This document shows, piece by piece, positions 27,101-34,891 of a stretch of 54,161 nt of DNA (position 1 is the first letter of the stretch; every line of letters begins with the position of its first letter). Location of the stretch: assembly GCA_002305505.1 (NCBI GenBank), contig DBRC01000082.1:51620-105780 (forward strand), in the 5' to 3' direction. A model generated the notes under the pieces. The model did not search any database. It saw only the letters and a program-made list of their open reading frames with translations, and was not told where the DNA came from. Both the position numbers and the translations under genes were made by a program. Source of the DNA: Prevotella sp. UBA1378. GTDB taxonomy: Bacteria > Bacteroidota > Bacteroidia > Bacteroidales > Bacteroidaceae.

Positions 27101-27744
27101 CCTTGGCTGTAGAGTTTTATGAGAAGACCTTCGATATATACCAAGATATCACGGGGCTGCCCGACGGTATTTACGCCGTAGAGGTATCCGCGTTCTACCG
27201 TTTCGGTTCTGCTGCCGACGACTATGCTAAGTTCCAGGAAGACCCGCTTCAGGGTAACGCGTTCCTCTATGCAACCTCTAACAACGAGACCGTAAGCTCG
27301 GTTATCACCCTGCTGGCTTCGGGCGCAACGGAGAACTTGGGGTATGCGGGAACCACGGAGATCGCAGGAACCGGACTCTACGTACCGAACGACATGGTTT
27401 CGGCTACCAACTACTTCGAACTTGGCAAGTATACCAACAAGGTGATTGTGAAGGTTGTGGACGGCAAGCTCCGCATCGGTGTGAAGAAAGACGTCAAGGT
27501 AGGTGCCGACTGGGTTATCATGGACTCTTGGAAGCTTACTTCATACGGACCGAACAGCAGTCTGACGCCTGGCGGTACAACGGGTATCGAGAATGCCGGC
27601 AGTACAGCGCCTGTTGCCAAGGTTGAATACTACAATGTCAACGGTGCTAAGACCAGCGGCCTGACGAAGGGCGTGAACATTGTGAAGACCACAAAGGCCG
27701 ACGGTACTGTCGTGGTGAAGAAAATCGTTGTGAACATGAAGTAA
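24184..27744 (+). CDS. T9SS-sorted protein with three carbohydrate-binding-like modules, about 1186 aa
   Basis: A signal peptide (GNSAKA-EL) precedes an N-terminal domain with YNVGAKQLFKGANDYNTRASV-like beta-trefoil features. Three diverged copies of a module of about 170 residues follow, starting near 25000, 25965 and 26985. Each contains the pattern GW...(A/E)FY/WN..FD.YQ(D/V)(I/V).G.P.G.Y.V.V..FYR.G and closes with GIxK....DW...D.(F/W).L.YYG. Ala/Glu-rich helices separate the copies. The tail (VEYYNVNGAK...GVNIVK...KKIVVNMK) resembles a T9SS sorting domain. No catalytic motif is seen, so it is probably a surface glycan-binding protein. An ATG at 24190 is an equally good start. First gene of the locus. 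Confidence 0.8.
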   Translation: MLMKISRLLIFGALLLAGNSAKAELVDGVRQKPVPQKTAIQYGEAMYMYNVGAKQLFKGANDYNTRASVGEKGYKVWFTKHLSDGAWDGKSVIWKDSVETQKAIKMVWIADVAGNMWVDWNNQADTLFTILPQAGDIYRFSVGEGNAVYNSASYPNTFIGVNHGIDEGLNTRVWAFLEAGNAEHFIDWYFVTPADAEAYSAAIEVFEVAQELKAAIEEAKGKGLDVSAQEAVYADEGSTKEAIEAATKAVKEAIAVAEENAVTADKPVNKTEALVKNASYDGNKNDGWSGTAPAFQSYTNAEFYNKNYNYYQDITGAPKGVYAVNVQAFYRAGSTAASYTNYVNKANQNAVVYAKAGGDSLNRAIANIFEGATAEMIGVGNEVTAEGLYVPNNMQAAAAYFDAGRYKGNQLFFATEDGNIRIGLAKDSLLSTDWTLFDNWDLMYYGNGADAYQLWLTNVKSSAPDYSSLPAGTLTTNGTVEAYSAALAGLATASNKAEVIAAIQTIEEEKAKVEANIAAWAAYQAAIVKGKATAADGALVGEDKDILADYVDLDAEDILNNLTMSTEEITNETQKLLTMIDNAVKNGITEGADVTDKYLVNPNFTDGQKGWTVKKASGGAVTSGGPKENPCFEAWNNADFDIYQVVNGAPVGVYEISVQGFYRYGRGNDAYTRYMNAEGNIDCPVSVYVNNSTSKLKNVFDEKVACGELYLSVDGLQPFADPDSVYWYPNDMTNSGIAFANNLYASSSFGLVAKAGDVLRLGVKGNTTQLGDSWAIWDNFKMKYQGFRAETIKPYLQSAIASAQAQAEKMMGKEVLELLNTAIESGNTALAGGEGRVMFDALVAIMDANDSVAASVTLFQQLEEASTALYDDIQSSQAADATKTAAGTLYENIVSGLGAKTLENSDARAFLVQIAEMRTKLKIPAGEPSDTNPIDMTAVIQTPNFDKDGANSIEGWQGTTGYSFGNSDTQKAALAVEFYEKTFDIYQDITGLPDGIYAVEVSAFYRFGSAADDYAKFQEDPLQGNAFLYATSNNETVSSVITLLASGATENLGYAGTTEIAGTGLYVPNDMVSATNYFELGKYTNKVIVKVVDGKLRIGVKKDVKVGADWVIMDSWKLTSYGPNSSLTPGGTTGIENAGSTAPVAKVEYYNVNGAKTSGLTKGVNIVKTTKADGTVVVKKIVVNMK

Positions 27745-27786
27745 ATATCACAATCAATCCGCTTATTATCCTATTTTATAAGGAGC

Positions 27787-27813
27787 CCGGAGATAAGAAT
27801 GGCTTATCTCCGG
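27787..27813 (+). terminator. Strong hairpin between the first and second genes of the locus
   Basis: CCGGAGATAAG and CTTATCTCCGG form a perfect 11-pair stem with an AATGG loop, followed by ATTCCTTTC. The stem is strong but the T run is short, so partial termination or protection of the upstream mRNA is likelier than a full stop. It would raise the first gene's mRNA relative to the rest. Confidence 0.6.
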
Positions 27814-27851
27814 ATTCCTTTCACTCAACCTAATTCTTTATAACCGGAAAC

Positions 27852-30800
27852 ATGAATAAGAGATACTTATTGGCTGCTTTTACTCTGGCCGCCGCCATCT
27901 GTGCCACTGCCCAGATAACAATGAATATCGATGCGTCACGGCGCGGGCCGGATATCAGCAAGTACCAATACGGACTGTTTTTCGAGGAAATCAATCATGC
28001 CGGCGACGGCGGGTTGTATGCCGAACTGGTGCGTAACCGCTCGTTCGAGGAAGGGCTGGGCGGATGGACGGCCGTGAATGGGGCACAACTGAACCTGCTG
28101 ACATCAGGACTGATGAATGCGGCACAAGGACAGGCACTCGACCTGAACACCGCAGGCGCAACGGCCGGCAACCTGAAAGGAGCGGCAAACGAAGGCTTCT
28201 GTGGAATGAATATCGTGAAAGACTCTGTTTATACGCTCGCGCTTTGGGCGAAAGGCGATAAGGCCTATACCGGGAAAATCATTGCACAATTAAGGGGACA
28301 GGACGGGACAAACGTCTTAGGCGAAGCCGTTGTGGAAGGAAGCGTGGAAAGCGGCAGCTGGAAAAAGCTGACGGCAACCATCAGGGCTACGGCGACCGAC
28401 AAGAGCGGACAGCTATTATTGCTTACGGGCAACAGTGGCCGTCTGTCTTTAGACATGGTGTCGCTGTTCCCTTATACGTGGAAGAACCGCAAGAACGGCT
28501 TGCGCCCCGACCTGGCGCAGCTGCTTGCCGACATCCGGCCCTCGTTCCTCCGCTTCCCCGGCGGATGCTATGTGGAAGGGGAGGGCAGCTATGAGAACGC
28601 CTTCCAGTGGAAAAAGACCATCGGGCCGATAGAGGAGCGCCCGGGACACATGAACCAGAACTGGCGTTACCGTTCGAGCGACGGACTGGGGTACGACGAA
28701 TACTTGCAGCTGTGCGAGGATTTGGGTGCCGCCCCGATGTTTGTAGTGAACGTGGGCTTGGGACACGGTTTCACGCTCACGCTCAAGGAAACGGAAGCCT
28801 TGGTGCAGGATGCGCTCGATGCCATAGAGTATGCCAACGGCGATGCTTCGACGGAGTGGGGCGCCCGCCGTATAGCCAACGGCCATCCGGCACCCTATAA
28901 CCTGAAGTTCGTCGAGATCGGGAACGAGAATTACCAAACGGTCAGCGGTCAGCAAAGCGACCAGTATGCCGAAAGATACAATATGTTTTATACGGCCATC
29001 AAGGCGAAGTATCCGGAAATCATCACCATCGGGAACGTGGAGGCATGGGGGACGGATAATCCCTCGTGGCGGAACGAATACCCGGTGGAACTGGTGGACG
29101 AACACTATTACCGCACATTCGAATGGATGCGCAACAATTATAACAAGTACGACGGATACCCCCGCAGCATAGGTGTGTACAACGGCGAATATGCTGCCAA
29201 CGGCGGTAACTACGGAAAATATGGGAATGTGAACAGCGCACTGGGCGAGGCCGTCTATATGCTGGGGCTCGAACGCAACAGCGATGTATGCCGCATGGCC
29301 TCCTTCGCACCCATCTTCATGCATGAGAGCGACCCCTGCTGGCCCTACGACATGATTCACTTTAATGCAGGTGCCTGCTTTGTTACACCGTCTTACTACG
29401 TACAGAAATTAATGAACCTGAACCTGGGGAAGCAAAACCTGCTGTGGACCGAAAGCGGGAATGTCCTGTCGGTTGAGGGCAGCCGGAATGTGGGCGTGGG
29501 CACTTGGAATACGCTGGCTACCTTCGACGACGTGAGGGTGACCGCCTTGGACGGGAAAGTGCTGGCAGCGGATGACTTCGCGGCAGGCACGGCAGCATGG
29601 AGGCTGAACACCGGGGAATGGAGCAACGACGGCGCCGGACAGTTGGTGCAGGCGCAGAACGCCGAAAACTGTACGGCGGTGCTGAATGTGCCGCTCTCGG
29701 TGTCCGACTATATATATAAGGTGCGTGCGCGGAAAGACAGCGGCCGCGAGGGCTTCCTTATCCTTTTCGACTATAAGGATGACAAAAACTATCTGTGGTG
29801 GAATATCGGCGGGTGGAATAATGCGCAGTGTGGCGTGGAGCGGTGTGTGAACGGTTCGAAAACAACCGTGGCTTCAGTGGCGAAAAGCATTGAGACCGGC
29901 CGTTGGTACGACATCGAAATCCGTGTGGAGGGCGGAAAGGTGACTTGTCTGCTCGACGGAACCACGGTGCACGAATTTACGCTGCCGGCCGACAGGGCGG
30001 TTTATCAGAGCGTGCAGATAGACGAAGAGGCCGGCGAGATGATACTGAAGGTAGTAAACCCGTATGCCCAGGCGCAGAAACTGCAGTTGAACGTTTCGAA
30101 GATGAAACTGGCCGGCGGCACGGTGGTGCGCATGATGTCTGACAGCGGTACAAACGAGAATACGATGGAGGCTCCGGACAACGTCGTCCCTACCGGTGAA
30201 GAGCCAGTGGCCGTAACCGGCGAACAGCAGGCGGAATTGGACATCCCACCTTATTCGCTCAATATCTTCCGCCTGAAGGTGAGCGATGTGGGCGGGGAGG
30301 TGAAGGCTGTTTATCCGGCTTATGAGAAAGAAGACGAGGGCATGGAGGCTTATCTTTATGCCCACATGCACCGGAGTCAGGAAATTACCTGCTATGCGCT
30401 CAGCCTGTATGGGCAAAATTGGAACGACTTGCTGGGCGGCGCGGAGGTGTTCGACACGAAAGCGAATACTGTGACGGGCGGCATGCGCGACGCTTATATC
30501 TGCCGGATGGAGGAAGGCGGATTCATGCTCGCCGGCACCGACATGACTTCGCGGCTGGGCTGGACGAGCAATCATATCATGGTATTGATGAAGTCGCCCG
30601 ACTTGGTGCATTGGACGAAAAACGTAAAAATAGACTTGGAGAGCGAGGAGAACCTGAAAGCCTTGGGCGGCATTACGGCCAGCGAAATGACTGCAGCATG
30701 GGCACCGCAGGTGATTTACGATAAGCAGACAGGCCATTATGTGGTGTATTACAGCGTGGGCTTCCCCGACCGGCACCGCATTTATTATCAGCTGGTGGAT

Positions 30801-32120
30801 AAAGACTTGAACATACTGACGAAGCCGGCGCTTTATTTCGACCCGGGATACGACATTATCGACGCCGATATCGTGTGGAACGACATCGACCAACAGTACG
30901 TTATGCTCTTCAAATGCGAGCAAACGTCGGGCTTCGACCGCGCTACGGCTACCCATCTCGTACCGGCTGCTTCGGAAACTACGGGTACATGCCAATGGAC
31001 AGTGACGGGAGATTTCCACGTGGGCGACGGCAATCAGGCCATCGAGGCACCCACGCAATGGCGCCCTATGGGGAGTACGAAATGGAAACTGGCTTACATC
31101 AACTATTCCGGCCAGGGATACGGGTATAAGATGCGCGACATGGACGAACACGGGCTGAACGCCGGACCGCCGGTTTATATCAACGGGAACGTGGCTGCAC
31201 AGCACGGGTCGATCGTGAAGATAACGAAAGCCGAATACGATTACCTGAAAACATGGGAGGCCGTGAAAACGCTGCTGCCTACGGTGACGGCTTATTATCA
31301 GGCGAGCGGCGATGAGCTTATCGGGAAAGCTGTGCAACAAGGCAACGATGCGCTGAACAACAGTACCACGGCGGAAGAAAACAGGAAGGCAATGGCCGGG
31401 GCATTGGAGGCTCTGGAGAATTGCTCGAAGCGCTATGAGGACTACTTGAAGGAAGAGGCCGAAAAAGGGTCGCCCGTGGATCTGACCGCGTTGGTGGCCA
31501 ACCCCGGGTTCAGCAGCGGAAGCACGGGCTGGACGGCAACACCATCGTTTACGGCTGCCAACGGGTATGTAGCGGAGTTCTGGAACACCAACTTCGATTT
31601 TTACCAAATCGTCAAGGGGCTGCCGAAAGGCGACTATGAGGTTACGGTCAGGAGTTTTTATCGCCAAGGTGGTATCACCCAAGCCGTTGAGGCCCATAAC
31701 GACGGGACCGAAAGCTTGAACGCCTTGTTGTATGCCAATGGCGAAGCGGTGCCTGTGATGAGTATTTACGATAACAGCATCACGCAGTACGGCATCAGTC
31801 CCTATACTTTCCCCGACAACGTGAGCGACGCCAACCGGGCGTTTAACGAGTACGGGCTTTATACCAATGCTCTGCGCTTGAGGCTGGCCGGGAAAGGGGA
31901 CATCAAACTGGGAATACGGAAAACGGAATACGTGAGCAACGACTGGTGCTGCTTTGACAATTTCACCTTAAAATATTTAGGCGATGCGACAGGGATTACC
32001 GTGCTGGACTCCAACCGTATGGCAACTGGGAACTATTATAACCTGCAGGGACAGCAGGTAAGCAGGAACAGCCTGAACCGCGGCGTTTATATACACAACG
32101 GAAAGGTGGTAATACTATAG
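27852..32120 (+). CDS. GH51-like arabinofuranosidase fused to a GH43-like propeller, T9SS-sorted, 1422 aa
   Basis: After the signal peptide (CATAQ) residues about 30-520 form a GH51-type alpha-L-arabinofuranosidase. These include a binding domain with FEEINHAGDGGLYAELVRNR, acid/base candidate E359 in EIGNENY, and nucleophile candidate E446 in YNGEY. A LamG/DUF1080-like beta-sandwich (about 560-725) and a GH51-type C-terminal beta domain follow. At about 840-1115 lies a five-bladed-propeller domain of the GH43/GH117 kind with 'RDAYICR', 'WAPQVIYD', 'IDADIVW' and 'IEAPTQW'. A helical spacer, one copy of the module seen in the preceding gene (about 1210-1375) and a T9SS tail (GNYYNLQGQQ...GVYIHNGKVVIL) end it. 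It should release arabinose from arabinan, arabinogalactan or arabinoxylan outside the cell; the exact substrate is inference. Confidence 0.85.
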   Translation: MNKRYLLAAFTLAAAICATAQITMNIDASRRGPDISKYQYGLFFEEINHAGDGGLYAELVRNRSFEEGLGGWTAVNGAQLNLLTSGLMNAAQGQALDLNTAGATAGNLKGAANEGFCGMNIVKDSVYTLALWAKGDKAYTGKIIAQLRGQDGTNVLGEAVVEGSVESGSWKKLTATIRATATDKSGQLLLLTGNSGRLSLDMVSLFPYTWKNRKNGLRPDLAQLLADIRPSFLRFPGGCYVEGEGSYENAFQWKKTIGPIEERPGHMNQNWRYRSSDGLGYDEYLQLCEDLGAAPMFVVNVGLGHGFTLTLKETEALVQDALDAIEYANGDASTEWGARRIANGHPAPYNLKFVEIGNENYQTVSGQQSDQYAERYNMFYTAIKAKYPEIITIGNVEAWGTDNPSWRNEYPVELVDEHYYRTFEWMRNNYNKYDGYPRSIGVYNGEYAANGGNYGKYGNVNSALGEAVYMLGLERNSDVCRMASFAPIFMHESDPCWPYDMIHFNAGACFVTPSYYVQKLMNLNLGKQNLLWTESGNVLSVEGSRNVGVGTWNTLATFDDVRVTALDGKVLAADDFAAGTAAWRLNTGEWSNDGAGQLVQAQNAENCTAVLNVPLSVSDYIYKVRARKDSGREGFLILFDYKDDKNYLWWNIGGWNNAQCGVERCVNGSKTTVASVAKSIETGRWYDIEIRVEGGKVTCLLDGTTVHEFTLPADRAVYQSVQIDEEAGEMILKVVNPYAQAQKLQLNVSKMKLAGGTVVRMMSDSGTNENTMEAPDNVVPTGEEPVAVTGEQQAELDIPPYSLNIFRLKVSDVGGEVKAVYPAYEKEDEGMEAYLYAHMHRSQEITCYALSLYGQNWNDLLGGAEVFDTKANTVTGGMRDAYICRMEEGGFMLAGTDMTSRLGWTSNHIMVLMKSPDLVHWTKNVKIDLESEENLKALGGITASEMTAAWAPQVIYDKQTGHYVVYYSVGFPDRHRIYYQLVDKDLNILTKPALYFDPGYDIIDADIVWNDIDQQYVMLFKCEQTSGFDRATATHLVPAASETTGTCQWTVTGDFHVGDGNQAIEAPTQWRPMGSTKWKLAYINYSGQGYGYKMRDMDEHGLNAGPPVYINGNVAAQHGSIVKITKAEYDYLKTWEAVKTLLPTVTAYYQASGDELIGKAVQQGNDALNNSTTAEENRKAMAGALEALENCSKRYEDYLKEEAEKGSPVDLTALVANPGFSSGSTGWTATPSFTAANGYVAEFWNTNFDFYQIVKGLPKGDYEVTVRSFYRQGGITQAVEAHNDGTESLNALLYANGEAVPVMSIYDNSITQYGISPYTFPDNVSDANRAFNEYGLYTNALRLRLAGKGDIKLGIRKTEYVSNDWCCFDNFTLKYLGDATGITVLDSNRMATGNYYNLQGQQVSRNSLNRGVYIHNGKVVIL

Positions 32121-32176
32121 AACCGGCAGCCAACCGATAATGCAAGAATATAAAAAATAATAATATCAATGAATGT

Positions 32177-34888
32177 ATGAATAGCAAAGAAATGAAACAT
32201 TGTGTCTTCAAACCAGCTTTGGCATTCAGTTTAATACTTGGGGCAACAGGGGCTTTGCAGTCGTGCAAGGACGATTTGCTTACAGGTCAGCCTTCGTGGT
32301 TGGGCAACTCCATTTATGAGCGTTTGGAAGAGGAGGGTAATTACAAGACAATGCTCAGGCTTATCGACGACTTGGGGTTACATGACGTGATGAGCCAGAC
32401 AGGTTCGAAAACATTGTTTGCGACGGATGATGACACGTATCAGCAGTGGTTCAATACGAACACCTGGGGGGCGCGCAGATACGAGGCTCTCTCTGATGCC
32501 CAAAAGAAAATGTTGTTGAACAATGCCATGGTGAACAACGCTTACCTGATAGAGCTGTTGTCGAATGTCAGCGGAGATCCCCCTGAGACGGGCTTGTGCA
32601 TGCGCCGTACCACGGCATCGAGCGTGTTCGACTCTATCTATGTGATGAAAGCCGAAGACATGAACGGCACACTGCCTGCATGGGCATGGTACAAGGCGAA
32701 CAAAAAAGACATCATATTGTTTAAGGACGGACGGGTGATGGGGAACGGCGTGACGTCGAATCTGTCGGCACCGATGATCCATTTCCTGCCCGCTTTCATG
32801 CGGAAAAACAAGATTACGGCCGAAGACCTGTCCATCATGACCAATGGCCATGCCGCATCAGTCGACGAGGCATGGGTGAACGGGAAGAAGGTGGTGGAGA
32901 AAGACGTCACCTGCAAGAACGGGTATATCCAAAAGGTGGACGGCGTAATCGAATCGGCCCCGAACATGGCGGAAATCCTGCGCCAGCATCCGGTGATGTC
33001 GCAGTGGTCGAAACTGATTGACCGTTTCAGTGCCCCGTACTACGACGAATATAAGACGGCGGAATACAACCGCCTATACGGCCAGAACGTCGACTCGGTG
33101 TTCACGCTCTGCTACTTCAGCGACCAGAGAAAAGACGGTATGGGCAATCTGTATTATCCAGAGACTCCGGGCAGTCCGGTGCCGAAAAAGGTAGAGGCAA
33201 CGCTGCTGTTCGACCCGGGATGGAACCAATACATGTATGAGAACACCAGTGGCTACGACCTGCATTATGATGCCGGGGCAATGCTTGTGCCGACGAATGC
33301 GGCACTGGCATCATGGTGGAATGCCGACGGCAAGGTGCTGCAGGATAAATACAAGACATGGGATAACGTGCCCGACCTTGTGCTTTCGAAACTGCTGAAT
33401 GTGAACATGCTGGGTACCTTCACCGAGTGCGTGCCCTCTAAGTTCGGGAATATCGTGAACGATGCCAAGGTATCAATGGGGGTGAAGAAAGAGGATATCG
33501 ACAGCTGTTTCATCGGCTGCAACGGCGTGGTATACCTTACGAACCGCGTGTTCAGTCCGTGTGCTTATGCCAGCGTGTCGTTCCCGGCCCTGATTCATCA
33601 AGATGTGATGAGCGTTATTTATTGGGCCATCGATAATCTGGAGTTTACGCCTTACTTGAACTCCATGGACTCTTACTACAGCCTGCTGTTGCCTACCAAT
33701 ACGGCCATGCTGCAGTATGTGGACCCATGCACTTACGGCGAAACGCAACAAACACTGTTTGAGTTCTATTATGATGAACTGGAAAAAACCGTCAAGGCTC
33801 GCCGGTATAGTTGTGAGGTGGCCGAAGACGGTACGATAACCAAGGTGGCGCAAGTGCCGGGCGTAATGAGTACATTGTTGGTAAGGAACCGGTTGAAGGA
33901 TTTGATGAACCAGCTGATTGTCGTAGGCGATGTTGAGTCGGGGTACGAATATTTCAAGTCGAAGAACGGAAGCATGTTGCGTATAGCAAATGCCGGGCAA
34001 AAGAATAAAATGACGGTTTCCGGCGGATGGCAGATTGAGCACAACACCCCATTGAAAGTCGACTCAATCTATGACATGTCGAAGACCGGTAACGGCAAGT
34101 CGTACCGGTTGCCGGAACAGATGCCGCTCGGGGCTACCAAATCGGTGTACATGACACTAAAGGAAAAGCCGGAATACGAGGAGTTCATGAAGCTGATCAG
34201 CGGCGGTGACCCGCGCTATCCGAAGGAAGACCTGCTGATAAACCAGATGACGCTGAGCGGAACGTCTTATACCTGCATCAACAGTAAGGAAAATTATAAT
34301 ATACGGCTGTTCGGTACGTACAACTATACTGTATATGTGCCGACGAACGAGGTAATCAAGAAGCTTATTGCCGATAATGTCCTCCCTACATGGGACGATT
34401 TTGAGGAGCAATACCAGATTACCTTGGACGACAGCAAGTCGGAAGAGGAAAAGACGGCAGCCAACAATGCCTGCGACTTAATCAAGAACCGGATTATGGA
34501 CTTCGTGCGCTATCATATACAAGACAATTCGGTGGCAATAGGCGGAATGCCGGAGAAAGACACGCAGGGTAACTACCTGTTGACGAACAACTATGAGTCG
34601 ATGATGCTGAATCCGGAAACCAACCGTTACTATTCACTGGAGGTGAAAATGCAGGATGGTGGCCTGGCGATTACCGATCAGGCAGGAAATACCTGTACGG
34701 TGAACAAGACCGAGGGACTCTATAATAACATCTGCCGCGAATACTGGATAACGAGTTCGGGCTCTACGAAGATGTTGTATACGGCAGCGGATGCCGTGGT
34801 ACACCAGATTAGCGGCGCCTTGTTCTACGACAAGAGCCAGATGACGTCTTGGAAACAACAAATACGCAAGATTGGAAGGAGGAAGTAA
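32177..34888 (+). CDS. FAS1 (fasciclin) domain surface lipoprotein, 903 aa
   Basis: The lipobox LQS-C30 is followed by KDD, the lipoprotein export signal pattern described in Bacteroidetes, so it should be displayed on the cell surface. FAS1-type segments are recognisable: 'TMLRLIDDLGLHDVMSQTGSKTLFATDDDTY' near the N-terminus, and later 'YDAGAMLVPTNAAL', 'YYSLLLPTNTAML' and 'YTVYVPTNEVI', each the start of an H-box-like strand. FAS1 domains are adhesive and protein- or glycan-binding. It lies 4 bases ahead of SusC and takes the place that a SusE/F-like binding protein usually has. An ATG at 32192 is an alternative start. Confidence 0.85.
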   Translation: MNSKEMKHCVFKPALAFSLILGATGALQSCKDDLLTGQPSWLGNSIYERLEEEGNYKTMLRLIDDLGLHDVMSQTGSKTLFATDDDTYQQWFNTNTWGARRYEALSDAQKKMLLNNAMVNNAYLIELLSNVSGDPPETGLCMRRTTASSVFDSIYVMKAEDMNGTLPAWAWYKANKKDIILFKDGRVMGNGVTSNLSAPMIHFLPAFMRKNKITAEDLSIMTNGHAASVDEAWVNGKKVVEKDVTCKNGYIQKVDGVIESAPNMAEILRQHPVMSQWSKLIDRFSAPYYDEYKTAEYNRLYGQNVDSVFTLCYFSDQRKDGMGNLYYPETPGSPVPKKVEATLLFDPGWNQYMYENTSGYDLHYDAGAMLVPTNAALASWWNADGKVLQDKYKTWDNVPDLVLSKLLNVNMLGTFTECVPSKFGNIVNDAKVSMGVKKEDIDSCFIGCNGVVYLTNRVFSPCAYASVSFPALIHQDVMSVIYWAIDNLEFTPYLNSMDSYYSLLLPTNTAMLQYVDPCTYGETQQTLFEFYYDELEKTVKARRYSCEVAEDGTITKVAQVPGVMSTLLVRNRLKDLMNQLIVVGDVESGYEYFKSKNGSMLRIANAGQKNKMTVSGGWQIEHNTPLKVDSIYDMSKTGNGKSYRLPEQMPLGATKSVYMTLKEKPEYEEFMKLISGGDPRYPKEDLLINQMTLSGTSYTCINSKENYNIRLFGTYNYTVYVPTNEVIKKLIADNVLPTWDDFEEQYQITLDDSKSEEEKTAANNACDLIKNRIMDFVRYHIQDNSVAIGGMPEKDTQGNYLLTNNYESMMLNPETNRYYSLEVKMQDGGLAITDQAGNTCTVNKTEGLYNNICREYWITSSGSTKMLYTAADAVVHQISGALFYDKSQMTSWKQQIRKIGRRK

Positions 34889-34891
34889 ACT

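Noticed and set aside
29874..31697. 607-codon minus-strand open frame opposite the GH51-like gene
   Set aside because: It lies fully inside a gene with clear domains on the plus strand, has no signal peptide or motif, and is explained by codon bias.
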